64,000 nt of DNA, from contig CAJNDS010000216.1 in NCBI GenBank assembly GCA_905221605.1, forward strand, positions 125,001-189,000, written 5' to 3'. Numbering within the stretch: position 1 is the first letter of the stretch; every line of letters begins with the position of its first letter. Source of the DNA: Symbiodinium natans. Its lineage: Eukaryota > Sar > Dinophyceae > Suessiales > Symbiodiniaceae. The position numbers and the translations under genes were made by a program. Shown here one piece after another: positions 33,364 through 42,659 of this stretch. Below the pieces are notes generated by a model. That model had not been told where the DNA came from. It worked only from the letters and a program-made list of their open reading frames with translations, and ran no database searches.

Positions 33364-36300
33364 TCACTTCTTCAAGAGTCGCAGTCCAAGCCTGCCTTGT
33401 CGCAACTTCTCCTTGGACAACACCTTCGTGAGAGCATCCGCTTCAAGAGTATCCGTGCCCTTATGCTCCAATACGATGTTGAGCACGGCTATCTGGTCCC
33501 TGACATATGCACACCTCACCGCGAAGTGCCTTGTACGCATGTCTTGTGTAAAAAACCTTTGCCGCGTCAACAAGGTTAGCCCTCCAGAGTTATCGTTCTG
33601 CAACAAAAGCTCCAACTTGTGACCCACTAGTTCTGAAAGAGTCTCCTGGAATTTGGCTCCATCTTGAACAACTGTGGCGGTCGCTTCCAGCTCTGCTTCC
33701 GTTGCTGACCAAGCAACAAGCGCTTGCCTTTGCGAGCGCCAGCTAATCAAATGGTCTCCCATAAAAATTGCATAACCGGTCCTGCTGCGTGCTCCGCCTG
33801 GTGCGAAACTCGCATCAGCAGTCATCCTCACAACCTGCGACGGGGTCTCTTCATGTTTTGCACGAAACATCAAGCGAACATCCCAAGTTGCCCTTAGAAA
33901 GCGCCAAATTCCACGCGTCAATCTCACACTCTCCTCAGGATGTGTAGCCACCAAGGTAGCCGCTATCCCAAGGCAAGCCGCCACATCAGGTCTGCTGCGC
34001 AAACTTATCCACATGAGCGTCCCCACCTCCTTCTGAGCGCGAAGTTTGGTTTGCTCAAACGTCTCGTCTCTGAGTGGCGGAGCCAGTAAGCCCTCCTTAG
34101 GCGTAGGTAGGCAGTCACTGCCTTTGAGGTCCAACCATCCGCGCTTTCGCAACTCACATGCCATATACTTGTGCTGATGCAACGCTAGATTGGCTCCATC
34201 CACCTCGATTTCTACCCCCAAGAATCGCAACTCAGTCTTTGGCAGTAGCACCATGTCTTCATCAACTTGGATGCCCTGCTCGACCCCAGCGCCCTCCTTA
34301 TTCAAGACTCCTTGCCCCTTTACTGCCCATAGACTCTTCACAAAAGCCATCGCCCGTCTGATGATTTCCGCATCCCCAACCACCAAGCCGTCGTCAACAT
34401 AGCAACAAAAGGCTCCCAGCGTTTCTCCCTTAGAGTTGGTCACCTTCCATAGTCCGGCAGCCAAGCTTAACGGCTTCAAGTGTAGAGCGCCATGACGATC
34501 ACCATCCTGGGCCTCCAGCTTTGCATGATCAACCTTATGGTCTCTTTCGCGCTCCCATTCTGTCGGTCCTCGGCGAAGGCCGTAGATCAATCTTCTGGCA
34601 ATCCACAAGGTTCGAGGGCGCACCATACCCAAGTCTTTCATGACTTTCGGGGGCATGATAATAACCGGGTCTCCTGATGTGATTTCCGCGTTAAGAAATG
34701 CCGCCTCAACATCCAGACTGCCAAGTGTCCACGTGACATTGCTCGCTGCCAGAGAAGTAAAACATCTCACGATTTCTGGTGGAATATTAGATGAACTCCA
34801 GGGTTCCCCATTATCGTCCACTCCTTGCTCAAAGTTTCCGCAGGCGCACAAGCGACTTTTTTCAAGCTTCTCCGAGGAACCGTCGATGTTAGGCTTCAGG
34901 GTACACACGACTTTGCTGGGTATAGGCTTTGGCAATGGCGCATCCGGAGGCAGCCCCAACTTGGACCTCAGCTCTTCAGGTAGAGCCTCTTCTAGAACTC
35001 CATCCATCTTGGCATACTCCTTCTCCAGCGACATTTTCCACGCCTCTCTCTTTTCCCCATAGAAGCCCTCAAGACCTACAACCTCAGCTTGCGCTGGTGC
35101 TATGCTAGCCTCAATCAGCTCTTGTTCCACTCGATTGGCCAACTGTTCCTCACCATACGACATCACGGTGTATCTGTTCTTCTTTGACGAAGTTGGGTAG
35201 TCTGGGGCATCAGCTTGCTGATCTTCAACCGCAACATGCTTCTCAGGATGTTCATCTGCTGTTGGATTGTTCACCATACTAGCAACGGCCGCGTCCGGTC
35301 CTTTGTGCAAAACCCCATGCGAAAAAAGGTTGAAAATCTCCCGCACGCTTTCAGCATCCCTCTTCTTGTCCAGCAGCTCCGCAAGTCTTTCAGGAATACT
35401 CTCCGGGTCTCTCACGTCTACTCCCCGGCGTTCCTCAAGCGTCAACACTTCAGAGGCAGGTGGCGCATCCCACGCAACTTTGCCCCGTGTAGAGACCCAT
35501 ATCGACTCCTCTGAGCGCGGATGTGTGGCCACTCTCCATCTTTCACTCACACGATTCAGCAAGATAGGTAGCCTTACCTCCCTTATCACCAAGCGTCCAC
35601 CTCTTTCCACTAGCACCTTTGAACCATTTGCGGTATGCTCAGTGAGGCCCATGAAGATTCCGCGTTCTGTCCTGTCAGTTAGATCTGGAAGTAGATGTGC
35701 CGGCAATCTGCACAAAACATAATCTCCAGGCACAGGAAGATCCTTTGGAATTGGGATGTTCAAAGCACGCATCCGTTGAAGTTTTGCACTATGCACCATG
35801 ACCATATCCCAAAACTGTACATCCAAACCACCCCCAAGCAGAAACGTCGCTGTAGAACTCTTGAGAGCGTCAATTGTAGCCTCCACCCTACCATTGCTGG
35901 CATGTGAGTACGGCACAGAAAAAGTCCTGAAGTGGTTGAAAGGCTTCAAAGCGTCCTGCGTCAACTTGGCCACGAACTCTTTGCCCTGATCCGAATGTAT
36001 GCGAAACGTCACTTGTTCACCTCCAGTCATAGACAACAACTGGTACAAGATATCCCGCACAGCATCCGCTACCGTTTTCGCCTCCTTATTCGGCACAGGT
36101 CGGACAAAAGACAAATTCTGCGAAGCTTTCAAGTGTACACACGCCACAACAGCATACTTGTTTCCAGCATACGACTTCCGATGCGGACCCGACAGATCAA
36201 GAGATATTACGCCATCTTGGATGTCCTGAGCGGCTATCTTTCGGTGTGGCCTGCGATGTCCACGACCTCTCAAACATGCCTCATCGGTCTTACAATACAA

Positions 36301-38373
36301 GCCCTCACGACAATGCTTCCACAAATCACACAAGGCAGCATCTTCCACTGTGGCAGGCGTATACTTCTCCAAATCCCATGGCTCAAGTATCTCGGAGTGA
36401 GACTTATCTACGGCCTCTGACTCCCCCAGACCCTCAACATCACCATCATCATCAACATCAATCACTTCTGCTGCGGAGCTGATGTGTGTGAGATTTGACC
36501 CTGTGAGGACGGGGCCTTGATTGCATGCTGTGGTGGGGCTCTGGAAGCTGTGTGTGTGCAGTGCTCGGCGCTCCTCCAGCGTGTTCCAGCCCTTCGAATC
36601 CAGTAAGCACTCCCCAAATGGGACTGCTGTAGCTTGGAACGCTGCTATCATCTTCCGGCTCACGTCCTCCTGAGCAAGAGTCTTAGATGCAACCGCGACT
36701 AAGCTCTTACCCTCCAGCGTCTGGGACCGTTCGGGGTCACCAGTCTCAGCGATTGGGAATCCAAGCTCTGACAGTTCCATCCTCAACTCCTCGGTCCAGC
36801 ATTTATAATTTCTCGGAGTGTATGCTGCTGCTACCAGCCGTCGGCCATCGAAGGGTTCCGTTCCATGCCAGCGCCGTCCATCAAAAGCGTACACCCCCTC
36901 CTTGATTGATACCTTCGTCCCACGCACAGGATCTTCATCCGACTTGATCAAGCGGAAGTCCTCTCCCGACTCATCCTGGACCCACAACTCACCCCCATCA
37001 TAGTCCGTGAAAGTGGTGATGTACGTCAGGTAGTCCTTGGAGTTGTTGTCTCGATGCGGCTCCAACGCCACCGAATCCAACACGGCGATAGATCCAAATT
37101 TAGCATCGGGCATTTCCTGTCTGAAGTACCTTGCCAACAGTTTTGCAAGTGTAGGGTGTTGCTTTGTGACCTTCGTGACACCACTCATCCCTCCGTGAGC
37201 ATAGCCTCCAAAGATCCAAGCTCTCACCTTGGATCCCTCAGTCCCATCACACATTACCTTGGCTCGCTGAGTCCTCGTAGAAGTCCTCGTAGAAGTCAAG
37301 GCCGCCAAATCAAACGCCTGCTGAATATCTTCCCTCGTGAGCTTGTCCTTGAGAAGAAGGCTTTCATAGCCCTTCTCCTCACAACGTACCTCATGGGCTT
37401 CAGCTTCCAGACTCGTCCACTCTACCAGGTCCTCCAGCTTGATGTGCAGGTTCTCTCGCTCACTTGCTGCAACCGCCGCTGCCTTCATCCTGAAGCCATT
37501 GTCCTGCCAGTGTTTCGACAGAACCTTCCGGATCTGAGAGAACTGAGACCAACCAAGATACGGGAGTCCATTCAGCACAGAGCATCGTACCTTCTGCGTT
37601 TGCCCCATGTACGGGTACTCTATCACGGCTTCTTGACTGGACCATGAAAATTTACCTCCAATCTCTACGATCCTCACGACCCCCAGAATCCACTCACTAC
37701 CCGACGCATTCAGTACCACTTCGCCATCCTTGGTCCGGAAACCATTAACAGTCTCGCCTGAAGCCAATACCACGCTCATCGGAATGGACTTTTTTCTGCA
37801 GATGTTATTCTGGAAAGGTCTGATAATTTCATTGGCTCCAGAATCCACCAGAACCCTACCGAATTCCACACTGCCCTCCTTCGCTTCCCTTGCATGATGA
37901 GCAGCCGGTCCACGTTGAACATCTGATGTCTGCTTCACTGGTGGGGCTTGCTTAGGGATATTGGGAGGTGCTTTTCTCGCTGGGGGAGGTTTGAGCTGAG
38001 GAACCACTGGGAGTTGTTTGCTCACTGGTGGCCCACTGGAAGACGCGCTTGGCCTCTGGGAAAAATCTGGGGGCCTCTTCCTAGGAGGAGGACGATAAGA
38101 GGACTCGTCTCCTCCTGAAGCCTGCTTTGGCTGAGCTACCGTAGAAGGTCCAAGTGATGGCGGCGGTGAGGTAGTTGGAGATTTCTTCGGGGGAGCAGCC
38201 TTGGATAGTTCAGGCACTAGCTCTGGCCTGCTCTCTGCAGGGTACGGTGCATTCCAGGGTCTCACGACAGGCGCCGTTTCCCACTCTGACAGTGCCAAGA
38301 ATTGCTCTTGTCCACTATCGGTATCCATCACCCACACCACATAGCCTTGTCTCGCTACGCCATCCTCATGCAT
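33364..38373 (-). CDS. pol: Copia Pol polyprotein with embedded 2OG-Fe(II) dioxygenase-like domain
   Basis: About 1,669 residues from the ATG that overlaps the gag stop. A Pro/Lys-rich linker (about 40-160) precedes an aspartic protease motif VLVDSGAN (Asp177). Residues about 375-525 look like a 2OG-Fe(II) dioxygenase: His440-x-Asp442 (EPHRDN), YDGGELWV, His503 (RRWHGTEPF) and Arg511/512. Integrase follows with D726, D795 and E831 (D-D-35-E); the usual HHCC finger is not clear, but a Cys/His cluster lies at 680-710. Reverse transcriptase shows LDVEAAFLNAEI and YVDD at 1325-1328. RNase H has TADAS (D1520), NDNSGG (D1594) and EADALTK (D1646). Order and motifs are those of Ty1/copia. No stop interrupts the frame, so it may be active. 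The dioxygenase part is unusual for this family; its catalytic residues look intact but its substrate is unknown. Confidence 0.93.
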   Translation of the reverse strand: MHEDGVARQGYVVWVMDTDSGQEQFLALSEWETAPVVRPWNAPYPAESRPELVPELSKAAPPKKSPTTSPPPSLGPSTVAQPKQASGGDESSYRPPPRKRPPDFSQRPSASSSGPPVSKQLPVVPQLKPPPARKAPPNIPKQAPPVKQTSDVQRGPAAHHAREAKEGSVEFGRVLVDSGANEIIRPFQNNICRKKSIPMSVVLASGETVNGFRTKDGEVVLNASGSEWILGVVRIVEIGGKFSWSSQEAVIEYPYMGQTQKVRCSVLNGLPYLGWSQFSQIRKVLSKHWQDNGFRMKAAAVAASERENLHIKLEDLVEWTSLEAEAHEVRCEEKGYESLLLKDKLTREDIQQAFDLAALTSTRTSTRTQRAKVMCDGTEGSKVRAWIFGGYAHGGMSGVTKVTKQHPTLAKLLARYFRQEMPDAKFGSIAVLDSVALEPHRDNNSKDYLTYITTFTDYDGGELWVQDESGEDFRLIKSDEDPVRGTKVSIKEGVYAFDGRRWHGTEPFDGRRLVAAAYTPRNYKCWTEELRMELSELGFPIAETGDPERSQTLEGKSLVAVASKTLAQEDVSRKMIAAFQATAVPFGECLLDSKGWNTLEERRALHTHSFQSPTTACNQGPVLTGSNLTHISSAAEVIDVDDDGDVEGLGESEAVDKSHSEILEPWDLEKYTPATVEDAALCDLWKHCREGLYCKTDEACLRGRGHRRPHRKIAAQDIQDGVISLDLSGPHRKSYAGNKYAVVACVHLKASQNLSFVRPVPNKEAKTVADAVRDILYQLLSMTGGEQVTFRIHSDQGKEFVAKLTQDALKPFNHFRTFSVPYSHASNGRVEATIDALKSSTATFLLGGGLDVQFWDMVMVHSAKLQRMRALNIPIPKDLPVPGDYVLCRLPAHLLPDLTDRTERGIFMGLTEHTANGSKVLVERGGRLVIREVRLPILLNRVSERWRVATHPRSEESIWVSTRGKVAWDAPPASEVLTLEERRGVDVRDPESIPERLAELLDKKRDAESVREIFNLFSHGVLHKGPDAAVASMVNNPTADEHPEKHVAVEDQQADAPDYPTSSKKNRYTVMSYGEEQLANRVEQELIEASIAPAQAEVVGLEGFYGEKREAWKMSLEKEYAKMDGVLEEALPEELRSKLGLPPDAPLPKPIPSKVVCTLKPNIDGSSEKLEKSRLCACGNFEQGVDDNGEPWSSSNIPPEIVRCFTSLAASNVTWTLGSLDVEAAFLNAEITSGDPVIIMPPKVMKDLGMVRPRTLWIARRLIYGLRRGPTEWERERDHKVDHAKLEAQDGDRHGALHLKPLSLAAGLWKVTNSKGETLGAFCCYVDDGLVVGDAEIIRRAMAFVKSLWAVKGQGVLNKEGAGVEQGIQVDEDMVLLPKTELRFLGVEIEVDGANLALHQHKYMACELRKRGWLDLKGSDCLPTPKEGLLAPPLRDETFEQTKLRAQKEVGTLMWISLRSRPDVAACLGIAATLVATHPEESVRLTRGIWRFLRATWDVRLMFRAKHEETPSQVVRMTADASFAPGGARSRTGYAIFMGDHLISWRSQRQALVAWSATEAELEATATVVQDGAKFQETLSELVGHKLELLLQNDNSGGLTLLTRQRFFTQDMRTRHFAVRCAYVRDQIAVLNIVLEHKGTDTLEADALTKVLSKEKLRQGRLGLRLLKK

Positions 38374-38375
38374 CA
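38371..38375 (-). promoter_or_regulatory. gag stop / pol start overlap TGATG
   Basis: Gag ends with TGA and pol has an ATG sharing its A. Pol is in the -1 frame relative to gag and is open for about 60 nt upstream of this point. Termination-reinitiation is the simplest reading; a -1 frameshift in the overlap is possible, but no clear slippery heptamer is seen. Confidence 0.6.
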
Positions 38376-41072
38376 CCAACACCCGGCGGGCTTGGAGGAT
38401 GATTGTTCCTCTCCAACCTCCACATCCGAGATTGCTTCAGGATAGCCTTCCCATGCCAGAGTAAACCAGATGCCGATAGCAATGGCAGTTGGACTATTCA
38501 CCCTTCGGAACTGATCGCATGCCCGAGTGCAAATCCATGACGAATTGTGTTGCCACTGTAGGAACTCCTCAGGTGACATCGCAAGATACCATAGCGGATG
38601 TCGAACAGGAGTGATGTTCCCACGCCCTTCCTGATCTACGCCAGCTAAAGGATGCACATCAGACTCATTCTCATCCTCAGTTCCCTGTTCAGACCTCGAA
38701 CGCGCCGAGAAAGTCTCGTCGGAAGTCAATGCTATCGACTGGTCGGTGATGTACGACAACACTTCCGAACGATCAGCCTCAGAGCCCTCATCTTCAAACG
38801 ACTCTCGCGCAGCCATTGCACAAGATCGCACTGCCGAAGCTCTCGCCCCAGCACCAACTAACGGTCTAGCTGCTGCTGCTTTTGCCTCTGCTTTCGCTTT
38901 GGCCTTCGGTTTAGGTTTTGGGGGGTTTGTAGCTGTCGATTGTGCTGAGGTGTCTGCTGCCGCTTTGGCTTCCGCCTTGGCTTCAGCTTGAGGCTTAGGT
39001 TTGGGGGTCTGCCTTGACTGATCCGTTTTGCTCTTGCCATCGCCCTTGCCTTTGCCCTTGGCAGCTTTGGGCGCCGCGTGTGAATATTCACACGCCTCAC
39101 CCTTCACGCACCCGCGCTCCATCATGTGGAACTTGCACAAAGTGTCCTTTGGACTTCGCCCCTTTCCTTTTCCGGCATGTCGTCCTGCGGCCTGGGAAGC
39201 TTGAGAGTCCTCAATGTACACCTGATTTGACTTGCTCTTGGAGATCTCGTCCTCAGCTTGCAGTCGTCGGCCCTCTTGCACCAACGTAGTGAGCATCCTC
39301 TGAACCCCAGTCTCCGATGGTACCATTACCTCAGGCGTCATCCGAATCAAGTTCAATCTCATGGCCAACGCGGGATTTTTTCTTTCCAACGTCCGAGTCA
39401 GACCATCGAGAGATTTGATGACCTCATGGGCTGGTAGTCCAGGCAACTGCAAATACGTCGTCCGAGTGCGTGCCAAATCAAACTTCCGCAAGATTTCCAG
39501 GAGCTCCTTATAAGAATTTGCCGTCGGAAGACACCGCTGATACTGCAACAATGATGTCATCTCAGATGTGCCACCGGGCGAGAACCGCTCGATCACCGAC
39601 TCCAAAAGCAAGAGGGTGGACAACGGCTCCTCCAAGCTTGTTGTGCGCTCCATCACCGGTTGTCTGATGGATGCAGGCAGTACCTTGATGAGCATGACTC
39701 CCAAACGAGTCTCATATTCTCTTTCTTCTGATGGGATGCTCGGGACATCCTCTTCCACACCGCTACTCTGGCGCTGTTGATAGCGATCCAAGGCCTCCTT
39801 CATCCGTCGTCTGAAGAAAGCACCAAAGGAAGAAGCCACCACAGCTGCAGTTGCTCCTGTCTCATTTTCCCACTGTCTCAAAACCAAACCTCTTTCCCAA
39901 GGTTCGTCAGAGTTCAGCTTCAGGACCGGGCAATCTTTAAGCATCTTCCACTGTCCAGCGGGCACCTTCTCAAAAGCATGTCCGGACCCAATCCTTCGGG
40001 CTACTTCCGGCAGTGGGGGTGGCAGTGACTGAGGCTGAAACAAGCCAGGTGGTTTCGAAGAAAAGTCCCAGCTAGCTGGCCCCTCCCCCTCCTCCTCAGC
40101 AGTGTACCACTCGTCGATGGCAGGCTGCTGTAAAGATTCGGGAGACATCTCAAATCTCTGCACCTGGGTCTCTTCAGTTCCTGGGAGAGGTTGCCAGGAA
40201 GTCGTAGGCTTGGCCACCTCAGGCGGCTTCGAAGTCTGTTGGAATCGCACAGTCCGCTCAGGAACTGGGGCCATCAGCTGGCCTCGCTCCTCCAACGCCC
40301 TTTCTATCTGCTCGCATCTGGCCTCAAGCTTCACTGTGGCATCCGTCACTGACGCCAACTGCTCGAGGTCCTTCTTAGACGCAGCTTCCTGTTGGGCAAC
40401 TCGCCTGTTTGCCAGTTCCACATCATGCGACAAGGCTTCCAGACGTGTCATAGTTGTACTCAGGAGTGCAGTTTGTGAGCGCATCGTCCCCACTGCAGAC
40501 TCGAGGCTTGCAGGGTCCTCATCCTGCAACTGCTGAACGGCCTCCCTGGCCTGGTCGAACGCCAGGTTCAGGCCACCCAGCTTAAGATCAAGTTCCCGGA
40601 GCGCAGCCTGCTGTTGCATGCTGCTTTCTTCCAGTCGCGATGCAGCACCTTCAAGTGCCAATAGGCGTGCAGAGAAATCCTTTTGATTCTTCCACACACG
40701 GTTCATCTGGGCCACCAGACATTGCCTCTCATCGGAAGCGTCCTTCACTTGACCCTCCAAGACCATCGCCCCATCTCTCACCATCGAGGAAAGATCCGCC
40801 ACCGCTGTCACTGCTTTGGACAAACTTTCCGTTCGAACGTTGAGCTCTTGTGCCAACATACCCATGCCCTGCCTCAGGGTGTCCAAATCTTGTAGGCCTC
40901 CAAGATTGACATTTGCTAGATGCTGCAGACTATGCAAGATCTCACTTGGGATTTGTAGTTGTGCCATCGATCGAAACAAGATAGCTGGAGCTTCTGCATC
41001 GGCATGTTGCTGCTGCTGCTGCTGTGCTGATGAGGTGATGTGTGTTTGCGGATATGCGCCTGTTGGGCTCAT
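38373..41072 (-). CDS. gag: Copia Gag with CCCH zinc finger
   Basis: 899 residues from an ATG located in the primer-binding site. A Gln run (about 17-22) is followed by a long heptad-rich coiled-coil-like region (about 75-265), then a capsid-like helical region, and a CCCH finger C646-x8-C655-x5-C661-x3-H665 instead of the usual CCHC knuckle. A Lys/Gly/Ala/Pro-rich tail follows, probably nucleic-acid binding. The frame is also open upstream through the 5' LTR for about 125 codons, so an LTR start cannot be excluded. The stop TGA overlaps the pol ATG (TGATG). It probably forms the virus-like particle. The assignment rests on position, the zinc finger and the adjoining pol; sequence similarity to known capsids is not obvious by eye. 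Confidence 0.85.
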   Translation of the reverse strand: MSPTGAYPQTHITSSAQQQQQQHADAEAPAILFRSMAQLQIPSEILHSLQHLANVNLGGLQDLDTLRQGMGMLAQELNVRTESLSKAVTAVADLSSMVRDGAMVLEGQVKDASDERQCLVAQMNRVWKNQKDFSARLLALEGAASRLEESSMQQQAALRELDLKLGGLNLAFDQAREAVQQLQDEDPASLESAVGTMRSQTALLSTTMTRLEALSHDVELANRRVAQQEAASKKDLEQLASVTDATVKLEARCEQIERALEERGQLMAPVPERTVRFQQTSKPPEVAKPTTSWQPLPGTEETQVQRFEMSPESLQQPAIDEWYTAEEEGEGPASWDFSSKPPGLFQPQSLPPPLPEVARRIGSGHAFEKVPAGQWKMLKDCPVLKLNSDEPWERGLVLRQWENETGATAAVVASSFGAFFRRRMKEALDRYQQRQSSGVEEDVPSIPSEEREYETRLGVMLIKVLPASIRQPVMERTTSLEEPLSTLLLLESVIERFSPGGTSEMTSLLQYQRCLPTANSYKELLEILRKFDLARTRTTYLQLPGLPAHEVIKSLDGLTRTLERKNPALAMRLNLIRMTPEVMVPSETGVQRMLTTLVQEGRRLQAEDEISKSKSNQVYIEDSQASQAAGRHAGKGKGRSPKDTLCKFHMMERGCVKGEACEYSHAAPKAAKGKGKGDGKSKTDQSRQTPKPKPQAEAKAEAKAAADTSAQSTATNPPKPKPKAKAKAEAKAAAARPLVGAGARASAVRSCAMAARESFEDEGSEADRSEVLSYITDQSIALTSDETFSARSRSEQGTEDENESDVHPLAGVDQEGRGNITPVRHPLWYLAMSPEEFLQWQHNSSWICTRACDQFRRVNSPTAIAIGIWFTLAWEGYPEAISDVEVGEEQSSSKPAGCW

Positions 41073-41076
41073 AACC
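41062..41076 (-). promoter_or_regulatory. Primer-binding site, internal initiator tRNA-Met type
   Basis: Immediately after the 5' LTR the minus strand reads GGTTATGAGCCCAAC. Its complement contains GGGCTCATAACC, the anticodon stem-loop of initiator tRNA-Met (CAT anticodon). Drosophila copia is known to prime with a 5' half-tRNA of the same kind, whereas plant copia elements pair with the tRNA 3' end. Confidence 0.85.
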
Positions 41077-41446
41077 TGTGAAAGGTTATGGCCCGAATCA
41101 GAGACATTGCTGAAGTGTGATGGTGTAGGTGATGCTAACTGCTGGCGAATGCTAAAGGGGACATCATCGAGAGAATCATAATTCGAGGAAGCCATCATCA
41201 ACAAGACATCTCCGACCCGGAACTCAAAACTAGGGTACCAGGCTATCTCCGGGGTCCAACCCCGAAAACACCCTGAATATCCCACCCCACCCAAGAGGCA
41301 CTTCTCGATTTGCCCGTGCTCATTCTTGAGCCAGATATCGTCCGGATAGTGCGAATGATCCTGCAAGCGTGTCATCCTTGCGCAGGATACGCTCAAAACT
41401 TGGTACACTTCTTGATAAGTGCACCCTTGCTGCATGCCCACTAACA
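41077..41446 (-). repeat. 5' LTR of the copia element (370 bp)
   Basis: Minus-strand LTR starting TGTTAGTGGG and ending CTTTCACA. It should contain the element promoter. Compared with the 3' LTR it lacks a 65 bp segment and one C. Confidence 0.93.
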
Positions 41447-41535
41447 AAACCCTAAACCCTAAACCCTAAACCCTAAACCTTAAACCCTAAACCCTAAACC
41501 CTAAACCCTAAACCCTAAACCCTAAACCCTAAACC
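41447..41535 (-). repeat. CCCTAAA array at the right edge of the retrotransposon
   Basis: Tandem CCCTAAA units begin with the target duplication AAACC, showing that the element landed inside an array. Confidence 0.92.
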
Positions 41536-41545
41536 CCAATGCAAG

Positions 41546-41583
41546 GAACGGGCTCGAGCCTCGAGGCGGTGGCGACTTGGCAG
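41546..41583 (+). CDS. Candidate small exon
   Basis: After CAATGCAAG, 38 bp to donor GTGCGC. Phase 2 reads TGSSLEAVATWQ; phase 1 (NGLEPRGGGDLA) is also open and would follow the exon at 32,329. CCCTAAA lies upstream and TTTAGGG downstream. Confidence 0.37.
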
Positions 41584-41599
41584 GTGCGCTGACCGGGGG

Positions 41600-41760
41600 T
41601 TTAGGGTCTAGGGTTTAGGGTTTAGGGTTTAGGGTTTAGGGTTTAGGGTTTGGGGTTTAGGGTTTAGGGTTCCGGGTTTCGGGTTTTGGGGTTCAGGGGT
41701 TCAGGGGTTTAGGGGTTTAGCGGTTTAGCGGTTTAGGGCTTAGGGCTTAGGGATTGGGAT
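41600..41760 (+). repeat. TTTAGGG array with variant tail
   Basis: Perfect TTTAGGG units pass into TTTAGCGG and GGTTCAGG variants. It is read as the 5' part of an intron. Confidence 0.88.
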
Positions 41761-42191
41761 CTTTTATCTTCGTAGGCCCTGGGGACATTTTTCACTTTCC
41801 TTGATTTGAGTTGAAGAGGGCTTGGGGGTGGTAGAGGTTCAAAGGTAAATGATTTGGAGGTTTAAGGGTTTGTAGGTTTAGGGGTTTAGGACTTAGGGAG
41901 TTTAGGGCTCGATGGTTTGGAAATTTGGGCTGCTCATGGGTTTAGGCTTTCGCGGTACAGGGTTTGGGATTTTCGGGCCTAGAGGTGAAGAGGCCCGGAT
42001 GTCTATAGAGGTTCATTCCAGTAACAGCAAAGTGTTCAGGGCTTGGGGGTTTCAATGTTTGGTAGGGTTCGCTCCTGTTATTCCCGCAACTCAACCCCGA
42101 ACCTCTAACCCTGAGCCCTAAACCCTAAACCCTAAACCCTAAACCCTAAACCCGAAACCCGAAACCCGAAACCGAAAAACCCAAACCCCAG
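41761..42191. other. Intron-like spacer
   Basis: Degenerate TTTAGGG/GGTTTAGG-like sequence up to about 42,060, then CCCTAAA and CCCGAAA units at 42,100-42,175. No convincing gene; the small ORF at 41,912-42,121 is not supported by splice borders. Confidence 0.5.
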
Positions 42192-42250
42192 AGCCGCCGA
42201 AGGTGAAGAGGCGCAGGAAGGCTGCCCTGAAGCCGGCAGAGGCGGCTCAG
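42192..42250 (+). CDS. Candidate exon, strongly basic
   Basis: After AACCCCAG, phase 2, 19 codons (PPKVKRRRKAALKPAEAAQ) to a GC donor (GCCCTT). The KVKRRRK cluster resembles a nuclear localisation or nucleic-acid-binding tail. CCCTAAA lies upstream and TTTAGGG downstream. Confidence 0.48.
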
Positions 42251-42659
42251 GCCCTTCTCTCTCTTATTGTTATTTTTCATTTTTTGGTTGGGGGGGGGGG
42301 GGTTAGGGTTTAGGGTTTAGGGTTTAGGGTTCAGGGTTTAGGGTTTGGGGTTTAGGGTTTAGGGTGTAGGGTTTAGGGTTTCAGTCAGGCTACTTTCGGC
42401 TTCGCGGGGCCTGAGGTTCTGTGGCTTTCAGGGGCTTTCCGTGCTGCAGATGTGCCTGCAAGCTCAAAATTCTCCCCCGGTTTGAGAGCACGGCTTTGCA
42501 CTGCTTCGTGCGTTGGGAATTGTCCCTTTGCCCCGATGGACTAGAATGGAGCTTGCGAAGCAGCACGTCGTTATTGTTTTGTCATTCTGGATGCAGGGCA
42601 CTTAAGGCATGTATGGCTTAGGTCTCCAACCCTAAACCCTAAACCCTAAACCTGTACAG

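Larger units (their letters stand above)
32640..41451 (-). mobile_element. Full-length Ty1/copia LTR retrotransposon with target duplications
   Basis: The element spans 32,645-41,446 on the minus strand and is flanked by the 5 bp duplication AAACC (32,640-32,644 and 41,447-41,451). LTRs begin TGTTAG and end CACA. The order LTR, primer site, gag, pol (protease, dioxygenase-like, integrase, RT, RNase H), purine tract, LTR is that of Ty1/copia, established by integrase preceding RT. Both ORFs are uninterrupted and the LTRs differ only by indels, so insertion is recent. At 8.8 kb it is longer than a typical 5-6 kb copia element; the extra length lies in gag and in the dioxygenase/linker part of pol. 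Confidence 0.95.

Noticed and set aside
33239-41181. Plus-strand ORFs of up to about 200 codons opposite the retrotransposon
   Set aside because: They are antisense shadows of the long gag and pol frames, which have recognisable domains.
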